Assembly: GCA_023136785.1 (NCBI GenBank)
Contig: JAGLQP010000040.1
Coordinates: 1 to 9,624, forward strand
DNA length: 9,624 nucleotides
Direction: 5' to 3'
From: Spirochaetales bacterium
GTDB lineage: Bacteria; Spirochaetota; Spirochaetia; SZUA-6; DRHE01
The number at the start of each line of letters is the position of its first letter. Position 1 is the first letter of the stretch. Shown piece after piece: positions 1-7,058 of this stretch. The notes under the pieces were generated by a model. It was not told the origin of the DNA and did not search any database. It saw nothing but the letters and a program-made list of their open reading frames with translations. Both the position numbers and the translations under genes were made by a program.

Positions 1-678
1 TACCTGGTGGGACCGGATATGCTTTCCCGCATCTTCAGCTCGCGAAACAAGCGCTCCGCCCGCAGCGGAATTCTAATCTCAATAGCCGTCATCATTCCCA
101 TCGCTTTTCTGATAACGTTCTCCGGCATGGTCGCCCGCGTGCTTTTTCCGGACATTGCACCGGAGATGGCCCTGCCCATGCTGGCAAAACAGGCACTACC
201 GCCGTGGCTGAGTGCGGTCATGATGGTAGCCCTGCTGTCGGCCTTCCTCTCCTCGGCGGATACCACCCTTCTGACCATGTCGGCAATCATCACCGTGGAC
301 ATCCTCGGGCAAAAGGACTCCAATCGTCTCTTGGGTCCCCGTCTTTCCGTGCTTTTCTGTGGGGCGGCGGCGCTGCTGGTAGGTATTTTTTCGGGAGGGA
401 TCATCCCCTCCCTGCTCCTCGGATATACTATATTCGCCGGAGGATTGTTTTTCCCGATCCTGGCCGGGCTGATCGGGAAGCCGCTGCGAAGGACAGCGGC
501 CTTCTCCGCCGCCTTTCTGGGCGGAGGCTGCGCTTTGGCCGGTAAACTGCTAGGCAGTGATATTCTGGTTGCTTCCGGTTTTGGCATCGGCTTGGCTGTT
601 CTGGCCGTGGACCGCCTTCTGATCGTTACCCGATCCGTCCCCTCGGAGGGAAAACCACGGGAAGAACGGCACAATTGA
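1..678 (+). CDS. Sodium:solute symporter (SSS family), C-terminal part, 5' end outside window
   Basis: The frame is open from base 1 (reading Y-L-V-G-P-D) and stops at TGA 676-678, so the N-terminal half lies upstream; about 225 residues are visible, against 450-500 for a full SSS protein. Roughly six hydrophobic segments can be seen, with a short soluble tail rich in charged residues. The start of the visible part (GPDMLSRIFSSRN, then a Lys/Arg loop) and the helix ending AFLSSADTTLL match the SSS family (PutP/PanF-like, TC 2.A.21). In PutP the Na2 sodium site uses an Ala and a Ser-Thr pair in this helix; here A-F-L-S-S occupies the same places, so sodium coupling is plausible. These proteins sit in the inner membrane and import small solutes with Na+. 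The substrate cannot be told from this half. It is followed by 181 bp before the next gene and does not look co-transcribed with it. Confidence 0.85.
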   Translation, partial: YLVGPDMLSRIFSSRNKRSARSGILISIAVIIPIAFLITFSGMVARVLFPDIAPEMALPMLAKQALPPWLSAVMMVALLSAFLSSADTTLLTMSAIITVDILGQKDSNRLLGPRLSVLFCGAAALLVGIFSGGIIPSLLLGYTIFAGGLFFPILAGLIGKPLRRTAAFSAAFLGGGCALAGKLLGSDILVASGFGIGLAVLAVDRLLIVTRSVPSEGKPREERHN

Positions 679-721
679 CATGGGCGAAATCAGCTTCTGA
701 GCATTAGCTCTAAAAATATAT

Positions 722-750
722 TTGCAATCTTGGTCCATAAATGATATGAT
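722..750 (+). promoter_or_regulatory. Predicted sigma70-type promoter of the Rrf2 regulator
   Basis: A -35 box TTGCAA (722-727) and a -10 box TATGAT (745-750) are separated by 17 bp, each one or two bases from consensus. Transcription would start near 757 and leave a leader of about 100 nt before the ATG at 860. It is the only good promoter candidate between the symporter and the regulator. The leader contains the dyad at 771-807. Confidence 0.55.
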
Positions 751-770
751 ACATTACAGAATAAGTCGGT

Positions 771-807
771 TTTGACGGTTGGTAGCTTGGCTACGACTGC
801 GATCAAA
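771..807. repeat. Nested inverted repeat in the leader of the Rrf2 gene (possible operator or RNA hairpin)
   Basis: A perfect 5-bp inverted repeat GTAGC-TTG-GCTAC (782-794) is flanked by a second pair of arms, TTTGA (771-775) and TCAAA (803-807). The gaps between inner and outer arms are 6 and 8 nt, so the dyad is imperfect. It lies just downstream of the predicted start of transcription. Rrf2 regulators often control their own gene, so it could be an operator or a leader hairpin; neither role is shown by the sequence. Confidence 0.3.
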
Positions 808-859
808 TCGGGGAGCAACGGCAGATCAAGGAATTTCATTTTCCCATGAGGATACAGAC

Positions 860-1297
860 ATGAGGTTGACAACAAAAGGAAGATACGGAGTGCGAGCCGT
901 ATTGAACCTGGCAGCGAAGAATCAGAGCAAACCGGTCTCGATCCGTCAGATTTCCCGCGAAGAAGATCTATCCCCGGAGTTCCTCGAACAGATTTTCTTC
1001 AAACTGAAAAAGGCGGGAGTCATTCGGTCGGTTCGGGGCCCCAAGGGGGGATTTCTACTCAGGCTGAAACCCTCGGACATAACGATCAAGACGATTCTCG
1101 ATGCGGTTGGTGAATCCGTTAACCCCACTCCTTGCACCGATACGGGGACAGAGCCCTGTCCGCGAGAAGAGGACTGTGCTCTCGCGCCCGTATGGAACGA
1201 GTTCCACGAGGTCATCGAAAAACACCTCGACAATATCAGCCTGAAGGACATCATGGAGGACACCAGGAACAAGGCTGCTTTGGGGTTGAAGGGGTAA
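860..1297 (+). CDS. Rrf2/IscR-family transcriptional regulator with three-cysteine cluster motif
   Basis: 145 residues, the usual length for a short Rrf2 regulator. The N-terminus MRLTTKGRYGVRAVLNLA is near-identical in pattern to IscR (MRLTSKGRYAV). A winged helix-turn-helix follows (residues about 25-70, with SVRGPKGGFLL as the wing), then a dimerisation helix from about residue 110. Three cysteines, C92, C100 and C106 (CX7CX5C), sit where IscR and NsrR bind a [2Fe-2S] or [4Fe-4S] cluster. The first gap is two residues longer than IscR's CX5CX5C, and A109 replaces the fourth IscR ligand, His107. The likely role is sensing iron-sulfur, redox or NO status, or a cysteine-metabolism role like CymR; the target genes are not visible here. 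The start was chosen because GAGGA (848-852) lies 7 nt upstream and the family begins exactly here; an in-frame extension back to 779 adds non-family sequence. The gene stands alone and converges on the MBL gene. Confidence 0.88.
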   Translation: MRLTTKGRYGVRAVLNLAAKNQSKPVSIRQISREEDLSPEFLEQIFFKLKKAGVIRSVRGPKGGFLLRLKPSDITIKTILDAVGESVNPTPCTDTGTEPCPREEDCALAPVWNEFHEVIEKHLDNISLKDIMEDTRNKAALGLKG

Positions 1298-1322
1298 CGG
1301 TTTCCAAAAACTCAGTCTCATC

Positions 1323-1343
1323 GAGCCGGGCAGTCCGCCCCTC
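1323..1343. terminator. Weak hairpin between convergent genes, possible shared terminator
   Basis: In the 48-bp gap between the two convergent stops, GAG-(CC)-GGGC pairs with GCCC-CTC around a 5-nt loop, giving seven base pairs with a 2-nt bulge. No T-tract follows on either strand, so intrinsic termination is doubtful. Confidence 0.22.
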
Positions 1344-1345
1344 AG

Positions 1346-2224
1346 CTACTCCACCGAGTCCAGCAAGGAGAAGCGGCTTCCGACCGACAGAGCACGGAAG
1401 CGTATGCCGAAGGCTCTTCTCAGGCTGCAGAGTGCATCGAAGCCCGTACAGTGCCCCGCTACCACTACCTGGGGATCCCAGGTTCTCAAGTAGGCAACAG
1501 TTTTCTTTATACGCTGGTCGTTGGCATGAAGCAGGTGGAATCCGCCCACGATCGCCCAGAGGGGAACACCGGGAAAAAGGGAACGTGCAGCTTCCAGGGT
1601 GTTCACGATTCCGCTGTGGCAGCAGCCCACGATTACGATCAGACCTTTATGGGTATTGAGGACCAGTGCCTGGTCATCGGGGAGATCGTCCTTTTGGGTC
1701 AGCTGAGGATCGACGAAGAAACTCTCCCCTACCCCCTCGAAGGAGCAGTTTCTTGCCACCTCGCCGCTGAGCCAGGTGTCCTCGTGAATTTTTAAAGGTT
1801 CCCGGTTCGTGGCAAGGCGCACGCCCCTCTTCTGCAGCTCCCCCAAGCCTGGGGGATAGGGAAAGCCGATAGCACGACCGGGCTGTTGATCGTTTTGCTG
1901 CACTTCCCCCGTTTTGAGCTTTCGATATGACTGGCAGAAAGCCTTGGGATGTCCGAAGACCGGCGGTAGGCCGGCGTACAGATCGATGAGAAACTCCACA
2001 CCCCCTGTGTGATCGTAGTGATTGTGGCTCAATATCAGTGCATCCAGATTGTTCAGACGCAGACCGAGTTGCTTTGCGTTGCCCAGGAACAGGGCTGAAG
2101 CCCCCGTATCGAAGAGGATACGAAAACCCCCGGCGTTGATAAACAGAGACAAACCGTGCTCGGCTCGCATCTTGGGTACATGAACCGTATCTTCTACCAG
2201 GACCATGATTTCAACGGTTTTCAT
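1346..2224 (-). CDS. Metallo-beta-lactamase-fold hydrolase, COG1237 type
   Basis: 292 residues from ATG at 2224. The metal-binding motif H67-N-H-Y-D71-H72 is complete. Later landmarks are DDQAL (about 183-187), GCCHSGIVNT (200-209), GGFHL (227-231) and GHCTG (257-261). These later motifs are typical of COG1237, the MBL subfamily related to the archaeal protein annotated as 7,8-dihydropterin-6-methyl-4-(beta-D-ribofuranosyl)aminobenzene-5'-phosphate synthase. In most bacteria the substrate of this subfamily is unknown and the methanopterin name should not be taken literally. There is no signal peptide, so it is probably cytoplasmic. The common Cys-Ser-His in the GCSHSG motif reads Cys-Cys-His here. 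An in-frame TTG at 2263 would add 13 polar residues, but family members begin near MKxxVLVE, and that TTG forms part of a TTGACA that could be a -35 box. The gene stands alone, divergent from argS. Confidence 0.85.
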   Translation of the reverse strand: MKTVEIMVLVEDTVHVPKMRAEHGLSLFINAGGFRILFDTGASALFLGNAKQLGLRLNNLDALILSHNHYDHTGGVEFLIDLYAGLPPVFGHPKAFCQSYRKLKTGEVQQNDQQPGRAIGFPYPPGLGELQKRGVRLATNREPLKIHEDTWLSGEVARNCSFEGVGESFFVDPQLTQKDDLPDDQALVLNTHKGLIVIVGCCHSGIVNTLEAARSLFPGVPLWAIVGGFHLLHANDQRIKKTVAYLRTWDPQVVVAGHCTGFDALCSLRRAFGIRFRALSVGSRFSLLDSVE

Positions 2225-2235
2225 ATTCTTGTACC

Positions 2236-2263
2236 ATGATGAATCGTTGTTTTCATTTGTCAA
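2236..2263 (-). promoter_or_regulatory. Possible promoter of the MBL-fold gene, very short leader
   Basis: On the minus strand a perfect -35 TTGACA (2263-2258) is followed after 16 bp by CATCAT (2241-2236), four of six matches to the -10 consensus. Transcription would begin only about 5 nt before the ATG at 2224, which has no clear Shine-Dalgarno sequence. A near-leaderless message is therefore possible. The -10 match is modest. Confidence 0.35.
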
Positions 2264-2312
2264 GGGCGCGTGTACCTGATGGATCAGTTTTACCGCGAGT
2301 CGGCTGGCCCGA

Positions 2313-2341
2313 TTGACTATGTCGGAAGGCTCTGATTCAAT
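2313..2341 (+). promoter_or_regulatory. Predicted extended -10 promoter of argS
   Basis: TTGACT (2313-2318) and TTCAAT (2336-2341) are separated by 17 bp. A TG dinucleotide lies one base before the -10, as in extended -10 promoters. Transcription would start near 2348, giving a leader of about 75 nt before the argS ATG at 2422. Confidence 0.4.
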
Positions 2342-2421
2342 ACAGGACCATGCTGAGGCTCGGACTGACTAAAGAGGAGTAACAGTATAGAAGAGACGGG
2401 CCTGCGTTGGAGTCGTCGAGG

Positions 2422-4170
2422 ATGAACAGGTACAAACAGATCTGGCGGGAACTCATCCGCGGGGCCGTGGAGGAGGAGTCGGGGAAAAAACTCGATCCCG
2501 CCGACGTGATCATCGAGATCCCACCCCGAGCCGAGCTGGGGGACCTGGCTTTTCCCATGTTTCCCTACGCCCCCCATCTCAAGACCTCTCCGAAAGACAT
2601 AGCTCGGCGGGTCGCCGAACGGCTTCGTCGAAACGATTCCGCCGCTTCGGCGGGTATCGAAACCCGGGGGCCGTATCTCAACATCCATCTCGATCGACTG
2701 TCCGTTACCTCTGATGTAATCGCCGAGATCCTGAAGTCCGTTGAACTGTACGGCCGCGGCGAGAGTCTCAAAGGACAACGGATCGTTCTGGAGTTTTCCT
2801 GCCCCAATACCAATAAACCGCTGCACCTCGGTCATCTGCGAAACGATGCCCTGGGGATGAGCATCGAGAGAATACTCAGTTCGCTGGGCGCGCAGGTACT
2901 CAAGGTTAACCTGATCAACGATAGAGGCGTACATATCTGCAAATCCATGGTGGCCTATCAACACTTCGGAGACGGGATCACTCCCGAGGAGCTCAAGCAG
3001 AAGGGGGACCACCTGGTCGGGGATTTCTACGTTCGTTTCGCCGAGTGGGCCAAGGAAAATCCAAACGCCGAAGAGCTGGCCCGGCAGATGCTCAAATCCT
3101 GGGAGCAGGAGGATCCAAAGGTCCGCGAACTCTGGGAAAGGATGAATCGATGGGCGATCGAGGGGATCGAGGAAACCTATAAGAAAACCGGCGTCCGCTT
3201 CGACAAGATCTATCTCGAGAGCCAGACCTATCTGCTCGGCCGCAAGATCGTGGAGGCTGGTCTCGAGAAGGGGGTGTTCTACAAGGAGTCGGACGCATCG
3301 GTATGGATCGATCTCAGCGCAGAAAAACTCGATAAAAAAGTACTGCTGCGCAGCGATGGAACTTCCCTGTACTTAACCCAGGATTTGGGCACGGCGGTGC
3401 AGAGGTACCAGGATTGGCCGTTTGAACGAATGATCTACATCGTGGGAAACGAACAACGCTACCACTTTCAGGTCCTGTTTAAGGTTCTTGAGCTGCTCGG
3501 CTTCCACTGGGCAGAGAACCTCTACCACCTGGCCTACGGGATGGTGAACCTTCCTGAAGGCAAGATGAAGTCCCGCGAGGGTACGGTGGTGGACGCGGAT
3601 GAGCTGATCGAGGATCTGGAACGACTGGCAGCCAAGGAAACGTTTGAGAAAGATCGACAAGCCGAAGCAGGCGATTTGAGACTGACAGCCGAGAAGATCG
3701 CCCTGGGGGCTCTGAACTACTACCTCCTCCAGCCTTCACCACTGAAGGACATGATCTTCGATCCCAAGGAGTCGCTGTCCTTTTCAGGCAGCACGGGTCC
3801 GTATCTTCAATATACCGGAGCCCGCATATCGAGCATGCTTCGCAAGTTCAACGAGCGAAAATTAGAGTTCCAGGGCGGAGTATTCAAGCCGGAGCTGCTC
3901 ACCCTGCCTGATGAGTGGCTGATCGTCAAGCAGATGGCTTCCTATCCTGAGAGCGTATTCCAGGCGGCGAGGGAGCTCAACCCATCGATTGTAACGGCGG
4001 CTCTCTTCGAACTGGCCCAAACCTTCAGTCACTACTATCACGACAATCCGGTGCTCCACAACGAGGATCCCGATCTTGTGGTCAGCCGGATCACCTTGAC
4101 TCAAGCGCTTCGCCAGGTGCTGGCCAACGGCATGGATCTTATCGGGGTTCCCTTCCTCGATCGGATGTAG
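2422..4170 (+). CDS. argS: Arginyl-tRNA synthetase
   Basis: Class I aminoacyl-tRNA synthetase that charges tRNA-Arg with arginine in the cytoplasm, using ATP. It has 582 residues, normal for the family. Domains in order: N-terminal ArgRS additional domain (about 1-110, with ELGDLAFPMF); Rossmann catalytic core with the HIGH-type motif H135-L-G-H138 in the context NTNKPLHLGHLRND; the KMSK-type loop K381-M-K-S-R-E; and a C-terminal DALR anticodon-binding domain (about 470-582, containing GPYLQYTGARISS and ending GVPFLDRM). The KMKSREG loop is a variant seen in the spirochaete/Bacteroidetes type rather than the KMSTRKG of other bacteria. The start is ATG 2422 with GGAG at 2409-2412 nine bases upstream. 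A TTG at 2407 in the same frame would add five residues but has a poorer ribosome site. The final 32 bp overlap the antisense 3' end of the CAP-domain gene. Confidence 0.96.
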   Translation: MNRYKQIWRELIRGAVEEESGKKLDPADVIIEIPPRAELGDLAFPMFPYAPHLKTSPKDIARRVAERLRRNDSAASAGIETRGPYLNIHLDRLSVTSDVIAEILKSVELYGRGESLKGQRIVLEFSCPNTNKPLHLGHLRNDALGMSIERILSSLGAQVLKVNLINDRGVHICKSMVAYQHFGDGITPEELKQKGDHLVGDFYVRFAEWAKENPNAEELARQMLKSWEQEDPKVRELWERMNRWAIEGIEETYKKTGVRFDKIYLESQTYLLGRKIVEAGLEKGVFYKESDASVWIDLSAEKLDKKVLLRSDGTSLYLTQDLGTAVQRYQDWPFERMIYIVGNEQRYHFQVLFKVLELLGFHWAENLYHLAYGMVNLPEGKMKSREGTVVDADELIEDLERLAAKETFEKDRQAEAGDLRLTAEKIALGALNYYLLQPSPLKDMIFDPKESLSFSGSTGPYLQYTGARISSMLRKFNERKLEFQGGVFKPELLTLPDEWLIVKQMASYPESVFQAARELNPSIVTAALFELAQTFSHYYHDNPVLHNEDPDLVVSRITLTQALRQVLANGMDLIGVPFLDRM

Positions 4171-4852
4171 CGATCCCTTGCGGGTAGAAGGTGTTGGTTA
4201 TGACCAAAACTCCGGCCTGCGATCGATAGCCCAGACGGTGGTAGGTGCTCTGCCGGTCTGTGGGAATCAGGAAGGAAAACTCCCGGCCGGAGGGATCCCA
4301 GTTGGTTAGAGGCAACAATTCTAAACCTGAGAAGAGAAGGGGCTCTTCGGCATCTCCCGCGGTCAGAACACCCCGAACCAGGTATCCATCGGCAGTGCCG
4401 CGGATCTCCAGAGGATAGATACGATGGCCGGCAAACAGAACCACCCACACCCTGTTCTGACCATGGGGGACGGAGGCGGCGCCGTAGTGGGTCCAGAGAG
4501 GGTTGGCAGCTACCTCGCTGTGAGAGATGCTCTGCTGCCAGGCTGAGGTGACTGACTGAACATCCGGGCCGCTGCCCAGGATCTCTCCGATCAGCACAGC
4601 GGTGCCGCCGTGATCACGAACGCGCTGCAGAGCTCTGCGGCCAAGCGCATCTACGTGGGAGAGAACGCCCCTTTCGGCTAGATCGGCGGCGTACTCCGCC
4701 GCCGCCCCTTCCAGGACAGGATCGACCCGCAGGGCCGACAATCCTTGCCCGGCCCGCATCCGGTTGAGCCAGGTGGGCACAGAGGGATCGGTTTCGGTCC
4801 CTGCATACAGAGGGACCAGCAGCGCAACGATTATCCAGGCTGCCCTTTTCAT
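4139..4852 (-). CDS. Exported CAP/SCP-domain protein (YkwD-like)
   Basis: 237 residues. The N-terminus MKRAAWIIVALLVPLYAG is a typical Sec signal peptide with likely cleavage after about residue 17-18, so the protein is exported to the periplasm or beyond. Residues about 25-145 form a CAP domain: LNRMRAGQGLSALRVD, repeated Ala-rich helix, LSHVDALGRRALQRV, then GEIL and WQQSISH. His66, Glu90 and His111 fit the conserved cavity residues of the family. Bacterial CAP proteins are common, but their biochemical function is mostly unknown. The last 90 residues or so (hydrophobic strands such as YLVRGVLTAG and GVLVITNTFYP) match nothing I recognise and may be a second small beta domain. The 3' end runs 32 bp into argS on the opposite strand. 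The start is the only one that gives a signal peptide; its ribosome site (AGAG) is weak. Confidence 0.8.
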   Translation of the reverse strand: MKRAAWIIVALLVPLYAGTETDPSVPTWLNRMRAGQGLSALRVDPVLEGAAAEYAADLAERGVLSHVDALGRRALQRVRDHGGTAVLIGEILGSGPDVQSVTSAWQQSISHSEVAANPLWTHYGAASVPHGQNRVWVVLFAGHRIYPLEIRGTADGYLVRGVLTAGDAEEPLLFSGLELLPLTNWDPSGREFSFLIPTDRQSTYHRLGYRSQAGVLVITNTFYPQGIATSDRGREPR

Positions 4853-4874
4853 AAGTCTCTGAATTGATTATAAA
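4846..4874 (+). promoter_or_regulatory. Possible promoter of the first EF-G gene
   Basis: TTTTCA (4846-4851) and TATAAA (4869-4874) are 17 bp apart on the plus strand. The -10 is good and the -35 moderate. The two divergent promoters (CAP gene and EF-G) would overlap in this 63-bp gap, so they may interfere with each other. Confidence 0.35.
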
Positions 4875-4896
4875 TTTTAATCTATAGGTCTTCCAA
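4867..4896 (-). promoter_or_regulatory. Predicted promoter of the CAP-domain gene
   Basis: On the minus strand TTGGAA (4896-4891) and a perfect TATAAT (4872-4867) are separated by 18 bp. The start of transcription would lie near 4860, leaving a leader of only about 8 nt. The -35 box overlaps the hairpin at 4886-4901, and the region is shared with the divergent EF-G promoter. Confidence 0.45.
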
Positions 4897-4901
4897 GACC
4901 T
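4886..4901. promoter_or_regulatory. Perfect 6-bp hairpin/dyad just before the EF-G ribosome site
   Basis: AGGTCT-TCCA-AGACCT is a perfect inverted repeat of 6 bp with a 4-nt loop. In the plus-strand message it would fold just 4 nt upstream of the Shine-Dalgarno AAGGAG (4906-4911), near the predicted 5' end. On DNA it covers the -35 box of the divergent CAP-gene promoter. It could be an operator, a 5' stabilising hairpin or chance. Confidence 0.35.
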
Positions 4902-4915
4902 GCTTAAGGAGCATC

Positions 4916-6973
4916 ATGTCAGAGATACAGGAGATACGCAACATAGGAATCATTGCTCATATCGATGCGGGGAAAACCACTACCACGGAACGGATCATTT
5001 TCTACACCGGTAAGAGCCATCGGATCGGCGAGGTCGACGACGGGGAGGCTACCATGGACTGGATGGTTCAGGAACAGGAGCGGGGCATCACGATCACCGC
5101 TGCCGTTACCACCTGTTTCTGGCGGGACAAACAGATCAACATCATCGACACTCCGGGACACGTGGATTTTACAGCCGAGGTGGAGCGCTCGATTCGTGTT
5201 CTCGACGGGGCCGTGGTGATATTCTGTGCCGTGGGCGGGGTGGAACCCCAATCCGAAACGGTCTGGCATCAGGCCGACCACTACCGGGTTCCCCGTATTG
5301 CCTACATAAACAAGCTCGATCGCATCGGCGCTGATTTCTATGGGGTTGTGAAGGAGATGGAGGAGAAGCTCGGGGCCAAACCTCTGGTGCTCGAACTGCC
5401 CATCGGCAAAGAATCCGAACTGGAGGGGGTGATCGATCTGATCGCCATGAAAGAGCTGCGCTGGGATCAGAACGATTTCGGCACGACCCTCTTGAAAGAT
5501 GACATTGATGCTTCCCGGCTTGCCGAGGCCAGGGAGCACCGGCAAAAGATGCTGGACCAGCTGTCCTCGATCACCGACGAAGAGCTTTCCACCACTCTGA
5601 CTGAGATGTTTCTCGAGGAAAAAGAAATCCCCGAATCTTTGATCCGCAAAGCCATTCGCAAGGGAACCCTGGACCGGACCTTCATGCCCGTGTTCTGCGG
5701 AGCTTCCTTGAGAAACGTAGGTGTACAGCCCCTTCTCGATGGGATCGTGGATTTCCTGCCCGCACCCGACGAAGTAGCTCCACCGACGGGGATCCACGCC
5801 AAGAACAAGAGCAAAGTCGAGGTTCCCCTCCGTCGGGATGCACCCCCCCTGGCTCTGGTGTATAAGATCCAGACGAACAGGGAGGCGGGATTCTTGAGCT
5901 ACATCCGGATGTACTCCGGGCATCTGCGCACCGGCACGGCCGTCTACAACATCGACAAGAGGAAGAGAGAACGGATCAACCGCCTCATGCGCATGCACGC
6001 CAACCACTCCGAGCAGCTGAAGGAGATTTATGCCGGAGATGTGGCTGTGGTGGTCGGCCTGAAGCTCGCCCAGACCGGTGATACCATCGGCAATGAGCAG
6101 TTCCCGATCATTCTCGAGCCCATGGATTTTCCAATTCCGGTCATATCCGTGGCCGTGGAACCGAAAACCCTCTCTGAGCGGAGCAGACTCGAAGCGGCTC
6201 TACGCCAGCTCGAGAAGGAGGATCCGACCTTCACCGTAAAGGATGACGAGGAAACCGGACAGCTGATCATCTCCGGGATGGGAGAGCTACATCTCGACGT
6301 TCTGGTGACCCGGGTGATCAAGGACTTCAAGGTGCAGGCCAATGTGGGCAATCCTCAAGTGTCGTATCGTGAATCCATAAAAAAGGAAGCAGTGCACCGG
6401 GAAAAGTATCACAAGCTCATTGCGGGCAAGGAAAACAGCGCCGATATTACCCTGAAAGTCAGGCGCCTGCAGAGGGGTGCGGGAAACCAATTTGAAAGCG
6501 AAATCCCGTCGGGCTCACTACCCCAGGAGCTGGTCGATGCTGTGCAGCGGGGAGTGAGGCTTGCATTCTCCTCAGGGCTCGTCTACGGATATCCGGTCAT
6601 CGATATCGGGGCTGCTCTGGTGAAGGGGGAATACAATCAAAACACCTCGACCGCTTTGGCCTTCGAGGCGGCCGCCGCCCTGGGCTTCGATGAAGCCTGC
6701 CGCAAGGCCCAGCCCGTGCTCCTGGAGCCGATTATGAAGGTGGATATTTTGGTACCCAAAGAATTTCTCGGCGAAGTGCTGGGAAATCTAATGGCCCGCA
6801 AAGCCGACATCATACGCATCGACAGCAGAACCAAAGTGGAAAGCGTGCATGCCCACGTTCCCCTGGCTGCGATGTTCGGATACTCCACCTCCTTGCGCAG
6901 TGCAACCCAAGGCCGGGCCACCTTTACCATGGAGTTCAGTCATTTTGCTCCTCGGCCGGAGAGTTCCGTGTGA
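4916..6973 (+). CDS. fusA: Elongation factor G paralogue, EF-G2 (ribosome-recycling, spdEFG2) type
   Basis: 685-residue translational GTPase with the full EF-G five-domain plan. The G domain is canonical: P-loop A14-HIDAGKT21, switch I R56-GIT59, switch II D78-TPGH82, and N132-KLD135. Domain II begins near residue 300, domain III carries [10 protein letters not shown], and domains IV and V run to the C-terminus. The sequence is most like Borrelia EF-G2 (BB0691) and mitochondrial EF-G2, judged from memory. Domain IV lacks the GGxGQ motif of translocating EF-Gs, and Asn574 stands where E. coli EF-G has His583 at the tip. Borrelia EF-G2 and mitochondrial EF-G2 are reported to split ribosomes with RRF and not to translocate, so the same role is inferred here. 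ATG 4916 has AAGGAG 4 nt upstream, rather close. It is followed by a second EF-G after 85 bp with its own promoter. The symbol marks the family only. Confidence 0.9.
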   Translation: MSEIQEIRNIGIIAHIDAGKTTTTERIIFYTGKSHRIGEVDDGEATMDWMVQEQERGITITAAVTTCFWRDKQINIIDTPGHVDFTAEVERSIRVLDGAVVIFCAVGGVEPQSETVWHQADHYRVPRIAYINKLDRIGADFYGVVKEMEEKLGAKPLVLELPIGKESELEGVIDLIAMKELRWDQNDFGTTLLKDDIDASRLAEAREHRQKMLDQLSSITDEELSTTLTEMFLEEKEIPESLIRKAIRKGTLDRTFMPVFCGASLRNVGVQPLLDGIVDFLPAPDEVAPPTGIHAKNKSKVEVPLRRDAPPLALVYKIQTNREAGFLSYIRMYSGHLRTGTAVYNIDKRKRERINRLMRMHANHSEQLKEIYAGDVAVVVGLKLAQTGDTIGNEQFPIILEPMDFPIPVISVAVEPKTLSERSRLEAALRQLEKEDPTFTVKDDEETGQLIISGMGELHLDVLVTRVIKDFKVQANVGNPQVSYRESIKKEAVHREKYHKLIAGKENSADITLKVRRLQRGAGNQFESEIPSGSLPQELVDAVQRGVRLAFSSGLVYGYPVIDIGAALVKGEYNQNTSTALAFEAAAALGFDEACRKAQPVLLEPIMKVDILVPKEFLGEVLGNLMARKADIIRIDSRTKVESVHAHVPLAAMFGYSTSLRSATQGRATFTMEFSHFAPRPESSV

Positions 6974-6989
6974 GTCAAATGAGCGAGCG

Positions 6990-7019
6990 TTGACAAATCC
7001 CACCCCTCTTCAGTATCAT
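6990..7019 (+). promoter_or_regulatory. Strong predicted promoter of the second EF-G gene
   Basis: A perfect -35 TTGACA (6990-6995) and TATCAT (7014-7019, five of six) lie 18 bp apart in the 85-bp gap between the EF-G genes. Transcription would start near 7026 and give a leader of about 33 nt. The second EF-G can thus be expressed without the first, although read-through is also possible because no terminator is visible before it. Confidence 0.6.
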
Positions 7020-7058
7020 GGGGCATTCCCGCACAATATCGTATAAGGAGCGCGAGAA

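Noticed and set aside
699..710. Small hairpin GAGC-ATTA-GCTC after the symporter gene, followed by an A/T-rich stretch
   Set aside because: The stem is only 4 bp, with no clean T-tract, too weak to call a terminator.
779..859. In-frame 27-residue N-terminal extension of the Rrf2 regulator
   Set aside because: The family begins at MRLTTKGRYG, and a proper ribosome site precedes ATG 860; the extension covers the leader dyad.
1132..1659. 175-codon plus-strand frame spanning the Rrf2 and MBL gene 3' ends
   Set aside because: It overlaps two well-supported genes in other frames, and its Arg/Ser/Pro-rich translation is typical of out-of-frame reading.
2317..3012. 231-codon minus-strand frame over the argS promoter and 5' end
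   Set aside because: Antisense to conserved ArgRS sequence, with no recognisable protein features.
4919..6007. Long open frame (362 codons) on the minus strand inside the first EF-G gene
   Set aside because: It lies antisense within a clearly conserved EF-G, its translation shows no family features, and such frames are common opposite GC-rich genes.
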